64,000 nt of DNA, taken from the NCBI GenBank assembly GCA_947453625.1, contig CANGHK010000009.1, forward strand, positions 1 through 64,000, in the 5' to 3' direction. The position numbers were made by a program, and so were the translations under genes. Positions 1 through 8,660 of the stretch are shown one piece after another. The stretch comes from Burkholderiales bacterium. Lineage in GTDB: Bacteria > Pseudomonadota > Gammaproteobacteria > Burkholderiales > Burkholderiaceae_C. Under the pieces are notes generated by a model. The model ran no database searches and was not told the origin of the DNA. It saw only the letters and a program-made list of their open reading frames with translations. Numbering within the stretch: position 1 is the first letter of the stretch; every line of letters starts with the position of its first letter.

Positions 1-2
1 AG

Positions 3-134
3 GCGATGGACGAAGTTGTCGCCTGGATGCTCTGGTACAACCGGACCCGACTGCACTCGACGCTGGCCTATGTCAGCCCGATGCAGTTCGAAGAAAACTG
101 GCTGGCCGATCAACCCCGGCAAGCCAGCGCGTAG
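3..134 (+). mobile_element. IS3-family transposase (OrfB), C-terminal fragment
   Basis: Open reading frame entering from the left edge and ending at a TAG. The 43 visible residues include YNRTRLHSTLAYVSPMQFE, the hallmark end of the IS3/IS150-group integrase core, where a tyrosine-asparagine-arginine motif lies after the last catalytic Glu of the DDE triad. The catalytic residues themselves lie outside the window. No clear terminal inverted repeat could be paired because the other end of the element is missing. The copy may be complete beyond the window edge; only the tail can be judged here. Confidence 0.85.
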
Positions 135-150
135 GCCAGCTATGGGATAA

Positions 151-351
151 GGAATCCAGGGGCAAGGTCAGTTGCTGGAATCAGTGCCCGTGGAGGAGCG
201 CCTGTTTGCGACCTGGTCCATGGGCTTTGCCGCGGCCGATGCCGATGGCCGCGAGGCATTCCTGCGCTTCTCAGGTGGCGACCGGTTTGAGCCTTCGAAA
301 ATGACCGCACGGGGCGCGCTCGGCCTGCTGTGTGTGCTGGCTTCGCGCTGA
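151..351 (+). pseudogene. C-terminal fragment of an unrecognised protein beside the IS end
   Basis: Reading frame open from the stop codon at 148 to a TGA at 349-351, about 66 codons, with no convincing start. The peptide (with stretches such as VEERLFATWSMGFAAADADG and RGALGLLCVLASR) has coding-like composition with helical hydrophobic segments. It begins within about 20 bases of the transposase stop. The simplest reading is the surviving tail of a gene interrupted by the IS3 insertion. The family was not recognised, and it could be chance openness in GC-rich DNA. Confidence 0.35.
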
Positions 352-639
352 ATCCACACCTGCCTGATCCCGTCGACGCCGACGGAACCATCGCCCCGGC
401 CGTCAATTGCGCCCTGCAAGCAGCCTGGGCGCCCAAGGGGAAGCGGCATGGCTCGCCTGTTCACGAGACGGCACGGCAGAGCTGGCGCGCTCCGATCCCA
501 ACCGGTTCAGGCCTGGCGCGCCGATGCAAGGGCGCTGCAGGCAGGCTTTCTCCCGGCCGCAGGCCGGTCGCGTCAACGCTGGCCTCCCGTCGCGTTTGAT
601 TGGCGCGAGTCGCTTGAATTCGGCGCCCGCGGCTGCCCC
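352..639. other. Intergenic stretch, no gene recognised
   Basis: Between the fragment above and the convergent end of lon. Several overlapping frames are open, as expected for GC-rich DNA, but none has a ribosome binding site or a recognisable domain. No terminator hairpin with a T-run was seen at the lon end. Confidence 0.4.
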
Positions 640-3012
640 TCAGACCAGTTCGAAGTTGCCGCCCGAGCGCCCCGCGCGCTGATCCAGCGCGGCTTCTATC
701 GCGTCGTCGGCGGCGTCAAGCCAGACGAAATTCAGCGCCTGCCGGGTCGCCTCGGGCACCTCGTCCAGGTCCTTGCGGTTGCGCGCCGGCAGCAGCACCC
801 GCTGCACGCCGGCGCGCTGCGCCGCCAGCACCTTGTCCTTGATGCCGCCCACCGGCAGCACCAGGCCGCGCAGGCTGATCTCGCCCGTCATCGCGACGTC
901 GGGCCGCACCGGCCGGTCGCAAAACAGCGAGGCCAGCGCGACGAACATCGCCACCCCTGCACTCGGCCCGTCTTTCGGAATCGCCCCGGCGGGCACGTGG
1001 ATATGCACGTCGACATGCTCGAACACCGCGGACGACAAGCCGAGCCTGGACGCCCTGCCCTTAACCAGCGTCAGCGCGGCCTGGGCGCTTTCCTTCATCA
1101 CGTCGCCAAGCTGGCCGGTCAGGATCAACCGGCCGCTGCCGGGCACCTGCGCGGCCTCGATGAACAGGATGTCACCGCCCGTGGGCGTCCAGGCCAGCCC
1201 GGTGGCCACGCCGGCCAGCCCGCTGCGCAGGGCGATATCGTGCTCCACCGTCGGCGGGCCCAGCAGCGCCGGCAAGTCGTCCTCCCTCACCTGCACCTGG
1301 CTGGCACTGCCCTCGGCCACCTGCAACGCGACGCGACGCATCACGCGGCCGATCTCGCGCTCGAACTGGCGCACGCCGGCCTCGCGGGTGTGGGTGGCGG
1401 CGATCGCGCGCAGCGCGCCCTCGCTGAACTCGCACTGGTCCTCGCGCAGGCCGCAGACCTCGCGCTGGCGCCGCACCAGGTAGCGGCGGGCGATCTGCAG
1501 CTTTTCCTCCAGCGTGTAGCCGGGCAGGTCGATCACCTCCATCCGGTCGCGCACCGGCGGCGGGATGTTGTCGATCACGTTGACGGTGGCGATGAAGACC
1601 ACCCGGCTCAAATCGAAGGCCAGGCCGAGGTAGTTGTCACGAAAGGTCGAGTTCTGCTCCGGGTCCAGCACCTCGAGCAGCGCGGCCGAGGGGTCGCCGT
1701 GGGCGCTGGCCGAGACCTTGTCGACCTCGTCGAGCATCATCACCGCGTCGCGCGCACCGGCCTTGCGCAGGCCCTGCACGATGTTGCCGGGCATCGCGCC
1801 GATGTAGGTGCGGCGGTGGCCCCGGATCTCAGCCTCGTCATGCACGCCGCCCAGCGACACCCGCACGAAGGGCCGGCCTATCGCGCGCGCCACGCTCTGG
1901 CCGAGCGAGGTCTTGCCCACGCCGGGCGGGCCGACGAAACACAGGATGGGCGCACGGCCCTGCGGGTTGAGCTTCTTGACGGCCAGGAACTCGACGATGC
2001 GGCGCTTGACGCGGGCTAGCCCGAAATGGTCGGCCTCCAGCGTGGCGCGCGCCTGCCCGATGTCGATATCGAGGTCGGCCGGCGTCGCCCAGGGCAACTC
2101 GGTCATCCAGTCCAGCCAGGTGCTGAGCATCGAGTATTCGCCCGAACCGTCCTGCATGCGCTCCAGCCGCTTGAGTTCCTTGCGCGCCGCGGCATCGACC
2201 TCGGGCGGCATGCGCGCGGCGCTGATGGCCGCGGCGATACGCTCGATCTCATGCGCGTTGCCACCGTTCTCGCCCAACTCCTTCTTGATCGTCTTGAGCT
2301 GCTCCTCGAGCAGGAAGCGGCGCTGCCGGTCGTCGATCTTCTCCTTGGTGCGCGCGCCGATCTCCTGCGACAGCCGCAGCACCTCGATGCGCTGGGTGAT
2401 GATCTGCAACACCTTGCTCAGCCGCGGCTCGGTCGGCAGCATCTCCAGCAGTGCCTGCTTCTCGGCCGGCTCGATGTCGAGCAGGCTGGCGGCCAGGTCG
2501 GCCAGCTGCGAGGGCGAGCGGGTCGACTGCAGCACATGCGCCAACTCGGCCGGCACGCCAGGCAGCATGGACAGGATCTCGATGCCGCGCTCGCGCAACT
2601 GCAGCGCCAGCGCCTGCGATTCGGTCGACGCGCCGCCCGGCTCGTCCAGGCGCTCGATGCGCGCGGCCAGAAAGCCGTGACCGTCGATCAACTCGATCAG
2701 GCGGATGCGTTGCAAACCCTGGCAGATGGCATGGATCTGCCCGTCCTCGCTGACCTTGTGCTGGACGATGGACGCCAGCGTGCCGACCGCGCACAACCCG
2801 TCCAGCCCGGGGTCGTCGTCCTGCGGCACCTTCTGCAGCGTGATCGCCAGCGCCGTTTTGCTGGACAGCGCCTGCTCGAAGGCCGCCACCGATTTCGGCC
2901 GGCCGACCGTGATCGGCATCAGCAGGTGCGGAAACAGCACCACGTTGCGCATAGGCACCAGCGCGACCACATCGTCGGGCAAGACGATCCTGGGGCTTGC
3001 ACGTTCATCCAT
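640..3012 (-). CDS. lon: ATP-dependent protease LonA (accessory, stress-cluster copy)
   Basis: Cytoplasmic ATP-dependent serine protease of 790 aa that degrades misfolded and regulatory proteins. Order of domains: N-terminal substrate-recognition domain (from about residue 10, VALVPMRNVVLFPH), coiled-coil linker (about 210-250), AAA+ module with Walker A GPPGVGKT at 361-368, and the C-terminal protease domain. The Ser-Lys dyad is visible as Ser684 in DGPSAG and Lys727 in GGIKDK, so the enzyme should be active. The start is set at the ATG at 3012, which has GAGGGG nine bases upstream; a TTG six codons earlier is possible but has no comparable site. It is not next to clpX/clpP, the usual setting of housekeeping lon. 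It sits with BON, Hsp20 and CBS genes, so a second, stress-related Lon is inferred. Confidence 0.95.
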   Translation of the reverse strand: MDERASPRIVLPDDVVALVPMRNVVLFPHLLMPITVGRPKSVAAFEQALSSKTALAITLQKVPQDDDPGLDGLCAVGTLASIVQHKVSEDGQIHAICQGLQRIRLIELIDGHGFLAARIERLDEPGGASTESQALALQLRERGIEILSMLPGVPAELAHVLQSTRSPSQLADLAASLLDIEPAEKQALLEMLPTEPRLSKVLQIITQRIEVLRLSQEIGARTKEKIDDRQRRFLLEEQLKTIKKELGENGGNAHEIERIAAAISAARMPPEVDAAARKELKRLERMQDGSGEYSMLSTWLDWMTELPWATPADLDIDIGQARATLEADHFGLARVKRRIVEFLAVKKLNPQGRAPILCFVGPPGVGKTSLGQSVARAIGRPFVRVSLGGVHDEAEIRGHRRTYIGAMPGNIVQGLRKAGARDAVMMLDEVDKVSASAHGDPSAALLEVLDPEQNSTFRDNYLGLAFDLSRVVFIATVNVIDNIPPPVRDRMEVIDLPGYTLEEKLQIARRYLVRRQREVCGLREDQCEFSEGALRAIAATHTREAGVRQFEREIGRVMRRVALQVAEGSASQVQVREDDLPALLGPPTVEHDIALRSGLAGVATGLAWTPTGGDILFIEAAQVPGSGRLILTGQLGDVMKESAQAALTLVKGRASRLGLSSAVFEHVDVHIHVPAGAIPKDGPSAGVAMFVALASLFCDRPVRPDVAMTGEISLRGLVLPVGGIKDKVLAAQRAGVQRVLLPARNRKDLDEVPEATRQALNFVWLDAADDAIEAALDQRAGRSGGNFELV

Positions 3013-3121
3013 CAGTTGTTCCCCTCGCAAGCAACCGGGTCATGCCAGCGGCGCCGGCGTTGACACGACGCCAGGCCGGCGCCCTGGGTCGACGCCATGG
3101 GCAGCAGGCCCATGACCCCGC

Positions 3122-3775
3122 TCAAGGACGCACGGTGATCTCGTCGACCACGCTGGCCACACCGGGCGCCGACCAGGCAGCGCCGAAAGCGGCATTGCGC
3201 TCGGCCATCGAATCGGCATGGCCGCGCAGGATCACGACACGGCCATCGACCTCGACTTCGATGTGCTTGGCGGCATGCTGGGCGTGACGTTCCAGCGCAC
3301 TGGCGATGCGCTCGGCGACGTCGCCTGGCGTCGTGCGGGCCTTCAGCTTGACCGCGTTGCTGACGCCGACGACGCCGGTCAAGGGGCGCACGGCGCGCTC
3401 TGCGCCCTGGCGCTGGTAGTCCCAGTCGACTTCGCCGTGCAGCGTGGCCCAGCCCTTTTCCACCTGAACCTGGATCCGGTCGGTGGGCACCAGCGCATGC
3501 CAGCGAAGGGCCAGTTCGGCCGCTTCAGCAATCTCGGTGTCGCTGCGCCGGTGCCCCGGATCGAGCTTGACATCGACTTCGACAGCCACCGCCCGCACCC
3601 CCCGGACGCGCTGGACGGCGCGCTCGATGGCATGCTTCTCGACAAAAGTTTCGAGGTGGCCGGTCAGCGTGACCACGCCATCGGCAACCGCCACCCCGAC
3701 ATGGCTGGCGTTGATCGAGGGATCCCATTCCAGTTCGGCGATCACGTCCTTCTTCAACTCTGCGTCTGTTTTCAT
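3122..3775 (-). CDS. Triple BON-domain protein (OsmY-like)
   Basis: 217 aa with three tandem BON domains (roughly residues 3-70, 75-140 and 150-217). Each carries the pattern of V-x-V-x-x-G-x-V-x-L-x-G-x-V followed by a helix and V-x-x-V-x-N/D, as in DGVVTLTGHLET, KGWATLHGEVDWD and DGRVVILRGHADS. BON domains bind phospholipid or matrix and are common in OsmY-type stress proteins. Unlike OsmY no signal peptide is visible (it begins MKTDAELKKD), so the protein is probably cytoplasmic or membrane-peripheral. It lies downstream on the same strand as, but upstream in transcription of, lon, and is divergent from hsp20, suggesting a shared stress promoter region between 3776 and 4062. Confidence 0.88.
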   Translation of the reverse strand: MKTDAELKKDVIAELEWDPSINASHVGVAVADGVVTLTGHLETFVEKHAIERAVQRVRGVRAVAVEVDVKLDPGHRRSDTEIAEAAELALRWHALVPTDRIQVQVEKGWATLHGEVDWDYQRQGAERAVRPLTGVVGVSNAVKLKARTTPGDVAERIASALERHAQHAAKHIEVEVDGRVVILRGHADSMAERNAAFGAAWSAPGVASVVDEITVRP

Positions 3776-4062
3776 GGTGCATCTTTCGATGGCGTGGCTG
3801 CGCTTTCGGGAACCGAAACCGCAGGGACAAGGCAGGCGTCCAGACGGCTCGATCTCGGATTCAAGTCGGGCAATCTAGGCCGCACGGCAGGCCGGCGATT
3901 GAGCAGACGCAACGGATCCAGCGCCAGACCGAGACAGCGCCGATCTCGACCGCTCGGCCGTTGCGCGACGTCAATCGGTCGCTGCGGGTGCTGCGCGAAA
4001 TTTCCGCAGCGGCGATCCGTTGATGGCCGCATCAGGCTTTGAATCAAACCCAGGAGATGGCA

Positions 4063-4488
4063 ATGAACGAGTTGCGGGTGAACGATCTTTTCGCAATGGA
4101 TCCGATGGACGAGATGTTTCGCGGCTTTCTGCGGCCTTGGCGTGCGGAGATGGGCAACGGTGCGCCCCGGATCAAGGTGGACCTGGCCGAGAGAGATGGC
4201 CAATATGTCCTGAAGGCCGATGTGCCCGGCGTGAAGAAGGAAGACATCGACGTTCGGATCGACGGCAACCAGGTGACGATCAGCGCCGAGGTCAAGAAGG
4301 AGAGCGAGGAGAAGAAGGACGGCCGGGTGCTGCGCTCCGAGCGCCACTACGGCTATGCCAGCCGCAGCGTCTGGCTGGACTGCCCGGTCGATGAGGCCAA
4401 GTCGGCGGCCAAGTACCAGGATGGTGTGCTGGAACTGAGCCTGCCGAAGAAGTCGGAAGCAGCCGCCAAGCGCTTGTCGATCGCCTGA
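4063..4488 (+). CDS. Small heat-shock protein Hsp20 (alpha-crystallin)
   Basis: ATP-independent holdase chaperone of 141 aa. The alpha-crystallin domain spans about residues 35-130, starting at PRIKVDLAERDGQYVLKADV and containing DGVLELSLPKK, which is the conserved beta8-beta9 region. The C-terminal I-x-I/V anchor is not obvious: the end reads AKRLSIA. The ATG at 4063 is preferred because AGGAG lies six bases before it. In-frame ATG (4057) and TTG (4039) codons upstream would leave the ribosome site badly placed. Divergent from the BON gene and followed 75 bases later by the CBS gene. Confidence 0.93.
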   Translation: MNELRVNDLFAMDPMDEMFRGFLRPWRAEMGNGAPRIKVDLAERDGQYVLKADVPGVKKEDIDVRIDGNQVTISAEVKKESEEKKDGRVLRSERHYGYASRSVWLDCPVDEAKSAAKYQDGVLELSLPKKSEAAAKRLSIA

Positions 4489-4563
4489 GGCCGCAGGCCA
4501 GCGCCAGACATCGACCTTGCACCTGAACAGGCTGGCGCAGTCTGCAACCAACAGGGAGGCCCG

Positions 4564-5025
4564 ATGGCCGAGCGATTGAGTGCTGGCGATGTCTGCACCC
4601 GCAGCGTCACGTTTGCCTACCCTTCGTTGTCGATTGCGGACGCGGCCCGCCTGATGCGAGAACACCATGTCGGCTCGCTGGTGGTGGTGGAGGAAACCCC
4701 CGCCGGGCGCCGGGTGGTGGGCATGCTGACCGACCGCGACATCGTCACCGGCGTCGTCGCCCAAGGCGTCGACCCGGCCTTGCTGAGGGTCGAGGACCTG
4801 GTGGCTGACGAACTGGTCAGCGCGCGCGAGGACGACTCGGTGATCGACCTGCTGGCGGTGATGCGCCACAAGGGTGTGCGGCGCATCCCGGTGGTCGACG
4901 GTCAAGACCTGCTGATAGGCCTGGCCGCATTGGACGACCTGCTCGAGATCATCGCCGAAGAACTCACCCTGGTGGCGCAGGCCATCGAGTGCGGACGCAA
5001 GCGCGAACCGAGGACCCGCCCATGA
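4564..5025 (+). CDS. Twin CBS-domain protein
   Basis: 153 aa composed of two CBS domains (about 8-70 and 78-140) that form one Bateman module, with signatures ARLMREHHVGSLVVVEE and MRHKGVRRIPVVDGQD and a T-D-R-D linker. Stand-alone CBS pairs sense adenine nucleotides and often accompany universal-stress or chaperone genes. No catalytic domain is attached. GGGAGGCCCG just before the ATG is a plausible ribosome site. The gene lies between hsp20 and the lipase on the same strand and likely belongs to one stress operon. Confidence 0.9.
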   Translation: MAERLSAGDVCTRSVTFAYPSLSIADAARLMREHHVGSLVVVEETPAGRRVVGMLTDRDIVTGVVAQGVDPALLRVEDLVADELVSAREDDSVIDLLAVMRHKGVRRIPVVDGQDLLIGLAALDDLLEIIAEELTLVAQAIECGRKREPRTRP

Positions 5026-5058
5026 AGTACAGGTCTTGGCGCTGCGCTGGCAAGCAGC

Positions 5059-6066
5059 ATGCCCGCCAGCACTGACGACAGCGCTGCGGCAGGCTCGCGG
5101 CCGCACCGGGCGCTGGCGCTGTCGGGCGGTGGGTTTCTGGGACTCTACACCGCAGTGGTGCTGGAGGGTCTGGAGGCCAGCGCCAGAATGCCGCTGGCGC
5201 GCAGCTTCGACCTGATCGCCGGCACCTCGATAGGCGCGGTGCTCGGACTGGCGCTGGCCTTCGAGGTGCCGATGGCCAGGATGACCCGGCTGTTCACCGA
5301 CAAGGGGCCCGAGGTTTTCTCGCACCGCGCGCTGCCGTCCGGGCCCGTCAGCCGGCTGCTCGACCTGACGCGCTCGGTGATGGGGCCGAAGTACAGCGGC
5401 CAGGCGCTGCGGGCCGCGCTGCAGGCCGAGTTCGGCGACCAGCGTCTGGGCGACGCGCTGCATCCGGTGGTGGTGCCGGCGGTGGATGTCGGCGCCTGCC
5501 GGACCAAGGTCTTCAAGACGCCGCATGCGCCGGCCTCGCGCGGCGACGCGGACTTGTCAGTGGTGGACGTGGCGATGGCCGCCTGCGCCGCGCCGGCGTA
5601 TTTCCCCGCAGTGCGGGTCGACGGTCGGCTCCACGCCGATGGCGGCCTGTTTGCGGTGGCGCCCGACCAAGTGTGCCTGCACGAACTCGAACAGTTTATG
5701 GGTGTCGACCTGGCACGGGTGACGATGCTGTCGGTCGGCACCGCCACCCAGCGTTACCAGCCGCGCGAGGGCGTGGACGACGAAAACGCCGGCGCGGTGG
5801 GCTGGTTGTCCGACGGCCGCTTGTTGCTGACGCTGATCTCGGTGCAGCAGCAGCATGTGCAGGCGATGGTAGAGGATCGCCTGGCCGACCGCTACCTGCG
5901 TCTGGACGCCAATTGGCCGCAGGCCGGTGGGCTGGGCATAGACGTGGCCACGCCGGAAGCCAGCGCCTTGCTGACCGGCTTGGCACGCGACACGCTGCGC
6001 AGCACGCCCGCCACTGCGCTCGAACGCTTCATCGGCACGCGGCGCGCGCCAGACGCCAGGCGCTGA
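5059..6066 (+). CDS. Patatin-like phospholipase
   Basis: 335 aa Ser-Asp acyl hydrolase. Visible active-site elements: oxyanion loop GGGFLG at 23-28, nucleophile elbow GTSIG at 55-59 (Ser57) and the D-G-G motif with Asp194 (ADGGLFAVAPD). This makes it a complete CapV/patatin-class enzyme that would cleave fatty acids from phospholipids. No signal peptide is present, so it is probably cytoplasmic. The start at 5059 lies 33 bases after the CBS stop. Some patatins act in anti-phage nucleotide-signalling systems (CBASS), but no cyclase is nearby, so a role in membrane-lipid turnover or stress is more likely. Confidence 0.88.
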   Translation: MPASTDDSAAAGSRPHRALALSGGGFLGLYTAVVLEGLEASARMPLARSFDLIAGTSIGAVLGLALAFEVPMARMTRLFTDKGPEVFSHRALPSGPVSRLLDLTRSVMGPKYSGQALRAALQAEFGDQRLGDALHPVVVPAVDVGACRTKVFKTPHAPASRGDADLSVVDVAMAACAAPAYFPAVRVDGRLHADGGLFAVAPDQVCLHELEQFMGVDLARVTMLSVGTATQRYQPREGVDDENAGAVGWLSDGRLLLTLISVQQQHVQAMVEDRLADRYLRLDANWPQAGGLGIDVATPEASALLTGLARDTLRSTPATALERFIGTRRAPDARR

Positions 6067-6166
6067 CGCTGGGGCGGCCCCACCGCGCCGGGCTTGAGTT
6101 CTTTCAACGCCGCGACGACCGCCTTGTTTAGCCTTCAAGCCCTATCGCCCTGAAGGCCTGCCCACC

Positions 6167-7878
6167 ATGAGCCCCGAAGCCCTGCCCCGGCTGTACGGCA
6201 GCGAAGACCGCATCCGCAAGCGCGTGGAGGACCTCGCCGTCCAACCCCATCTGCTGGACTGGGATACCGCCTGCCGCAATTTCGACTGGGCCCAGGCGCG
6301 CCGGGCGATGGCCGGCCTGCCCAGCGGCGCGCTGAACATCGCCCATGAGGCCGTGGTTCAGCATGCCGATGGGCCGCATGGCGACCGGGTCGCGATCCGC
6401 TGGCTGGGCGCCGACCGCCGCAGCCAGCGCATCAGCTACTGCGAGTTGAGCCAGCGTTGCAGGCGCATGGCCCATGTGCTGACGGACGCCGGCCTGCAGC
6501 GCGGCGACACGCTATTCATCATGGCGCCGCGCCTGCCCGAGCTGTATGTGGCCGTGCTGGGGGCGCTGATGGCCGGGCTGGTGGTCGCGCCGCTGTACCC
6601 GGCTTTCAGCCACGAGCCACCCGCATCACGCTCGGCGCCGGCCGCGCACTGGTCACCACCTTGCGCTGTACCGGCGCAAGGTGGCGCCGCTGCGGACCAG
6701 GCTGCCCACGCTCGAGCAGGTGTTCCTGGTGGGCGACGCCGACGACGAGGGCGTGCCCGAAGGCGCGCAAGACCTGGCGCCGCTGATGGCCGCGGCCGCG
6801 GCCGATTTCCAGACCGTGGCGACCCGGCCGGACGAGTTGGCGCTGCTGCACTTCACCAGCGGCACCACCGGCCGGCCCAAGGGCGCGATGCATGTGCACG
6901 AGGCGCTGCTGACGCATTGGATGACTTGCCGGGATGCGCTGGACCTGCGCGGCGGCGACGTGTTCTGGTGTACCGGCGACGCGGGCTGGGTCACCGGCAT
7001 GTCCTACGGCATCCTGGCGCCGCTACTGCAGGGCGTGACGATGGTGGTCGACGAGGCCGGACTCGACCCCGCGCGCTGGTACGACATCCTCGAACAAGAG
7101 GGCGTGACGGTCTGGTACGCCGCGCCCACCTCGGTCCGGATGCTGATGAAGGCCGACCCCACGCTGGTCGGCCGGCACCGCTTCCCACGGCTGCGTTTCA
7201 TCGCCAGCGTCGGCGAGCCGCTCAACCCGCAAGCGGTCTGGCGGGGCCAGGAGACGCTGGGGCTGCCGATCCACGACAACTGTTGGCAGACCGAGACCGG
7301 CGGCATCATGATCGCCAACACGCCCGCGCTCGACATCAAGCCCGGGGTCCATGGGCAAGCCGCTGCCGGGGGTGCAGGCTTTCGTGGTCGGCCGCCAGCC
7401 GGAAGACGGGGTGGCCGTGATCGGCACGCCCGAGGCCAGTGGTGAACTGGCGCTGCGCAGCGGCTGGCCGTCGATGTTCCGCGGCTACCTGGGCGAGGAG
7501 GCGCGCTACCGCAAATGCTTCGCCCAGACGCCCGAGGGCGAGCCCTACCTGACCGGTGACCTGGTGCGGCGCGAAGCCGAAGGCTATCTCTGGTTTGTCG
7601 GACGCGCCGACGACGTGATCAAGTCGACCGGCCACCTGATCGGCCCGTTCGAGGTCGAGACCGCCTTGATGGCCCACCCGGCGGTGGCCGAGGCCGCGGT
7701 GATCGGCATGCCCGACCCGGTGCTGGGCGAAACCGTCAAGGCTTTCGTCACGCTCAAGCCGGGCTTCGATCCGGGGGATGGATTGCGGCGCGAGTTGCTG
7801 GGCCATGCCCGCAGCCGGCTGGGACCGGCGGTGGCGCCGCGCGAGATCGCCTTCGCCTCGCAGCTGCCGCACACGCGC
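6167..7878 (+). pseudogene. Acetyl/acyl-CoA synthetase (AMP-forming ligase), frameshifted and C-terminally truncated
   Basis: The translation follows an ANL-superfamily acyl-CoA synthetase across three frame changes, near 6618, 6666 and 7345. Recognisable pieces are the N-terminal cap (from MSPEALPRLYG), the ATP P-loop LHFTSGTTGRPKG (about 6840-6880), NCWQTETGG, and the hinge region [20 protein letters not shown]. The first two changes look like losses of one base; the third is an extra G in a GGGG run. The gene stops resembling a synthetase after LPHTR, exactly where SGKIMRR with the catalytic A10 lysine should follow, and continues in frame into E1 alpha sequence. It therefore cannot encode an active enzyme. 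Confidence 0.88.
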
Positions 7879-8197
7879 ATCGACCTGACCACGCTGGCCG
7901 CCAGCCATGGCCTGGACAGCGGCCATTTCAACGGCATGAACGTGCTGGCGGTGCACGACGCCGCGCGCGCTGCGGTGGCCCAGGTGCGAGAGCAGCGCGC
8001 GCCCTTCTTCCTGGAACTGCACACCTACCGTTTTCGCGCGCACTCGATGTTCGGCCCCGAGCAGTACCGCGACAAGGCCGAAGTCGAGCGCTGGAAGTGG
8101 CACGACCCGATCGACGACCTGCGCACGCGCCTGCTCGACGCCGGGATGGCGGCGCAGGACGAATTGCAGGCACTGGACCAGGCGGCGTGGGACGAGG
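7879..8197 (+). pseudogene. 2-oxoacid/pyruvate dehydrogenase E1 alpha, C-terminal half fused to the synthetase remnant
   Basis: Continues the reading frame of the synthetase remnant without a start codon. The sequence ([27 protein letters not shown]-type motif as [34 protein letters not shown]) is the C-terminal half of a thiamine-diphosphate E1 alpha subunit. The cofactor-binding GDG...NN half is absent. It breaks off at about AAWDEVATS, where an E2 sequence begins in another frame. The whole E1 beta gene and most of E2 are missing, which implies at least two internal deletions in a former synthetase-E1alpha-E1beta-E2-ACP operon. Confidence 0.85.
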
Positions 8198-8393
8198 TGG
8201 CAACAAGCACTTACCGATCAGCCAGCGGGCCTGGGTCACGCCCGACGGGGTTCGCGCGCAGCCGGTCGTCACCGCCATGCTGTCGGCCGACCACCGCGCC
8301 AGCGACGGCCACCGCGGCGCGCTGCTGCTGGCCGAGATCCGCGACCTGCTGCAGGAACCGCAGGCACTGGACCTGGCGCAGGGGACGTCATGA
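8198..8393 (+). pseudogene. Dihydrolipoamide acyltransferase (E2), C-terminal remnant
   Basis: About 64 codons in a different frame from the E1 alpha remnant, ending at a TGA that overlaps the start of the acyl carrier protein gene (ATGA). The stretch from [16 protein letters not shown] to the end contains [11 protein letters not shown], the H-R-x-x-D-G catalytic motif of the 2-oxoacid dehydrogenase acyltransferase domain. The lipoyl and subunit-binding domains and most of the catalytic domain are gone. The exact junction is uncertain by a few codons. Confidence 0.8.
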
Positions 8394-8653
8394 ACCGCGC
8401 GCAGCTACGCGCCGCGCTGCTGCGAGCCTTGTCGGAAGTCGCGCCCGAGGTCGACGCGGCCCGCCTGGTCGACCACAAGCCGCTGCGCCGCCAGGTCGAC
8501 CTCGATTCGGTCGATTGGCTGAACTTCCTGGTCGCCGTGCACCAGACGCTGGGGCTGGACATCCCGGACGCCCAGGCCGCCCGGCTCGACACGCTGGACA
8601 AACTGGTCGACTGGTGCGCGGCCCAAGCGCCGACGAGCCCAGGCAGCGCCTGA
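8390..8653 (+). CDS. Acyl carrier protein (phosphopantetheine-binding)
   Basis: 87 aa four-helix carrier protein. The phosphopantetheine attachment serine is Ser40 in [12 protein letters not shown], close to the usual D-S-[LMV]-D pattern. The ATG overlaps the stop of the E2 remnant in an ATGA arrangement, showing it was the last gene of that operon. It is probably not the fatty-acid-synthesis ACP, which sits with fab genes, but a dedicated carrier for the acyl group made by the lost synthetase/dehydrogenase. With those partners broken its current role is unclear, though the reading frame is intact. Confidence 0.82.
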   Translation: MNRAQLRAALLRALSEVAPEVDAARLVDHKPLRRQVDLDSVDWLNFLVAVHQTLGLDIPDAQAARLDTLDKLVDWCAAQAPTSPGSA

Positions 8654-8660
8654 ACAGGGT

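Noticed and set aside
135-170. Terminal inverted repeat of the IS3 element
   Set aside because: The left end of the element is outside the window, so no pairing could be shown.
448-2019. Long plus-strand open frame (523 codons) opposite lon
   Set aside because: Arg/His/Gln-rich translation with no domain; it mirrors codon bias of lon on the other strand.
3772-5526. 584-codon minus-strand frame across hsp20, CBS and patatin genes
   Set aside because: Composition typical of an antisense shadow, and it lies opposite three well-supported genes.
5059-6066. Patatin as effector of a CBASS anti-phage system
   Set aside because: No cyclic-nucleotide synthase, Cap2/Cap3 or similar partner in the neighbourhood.
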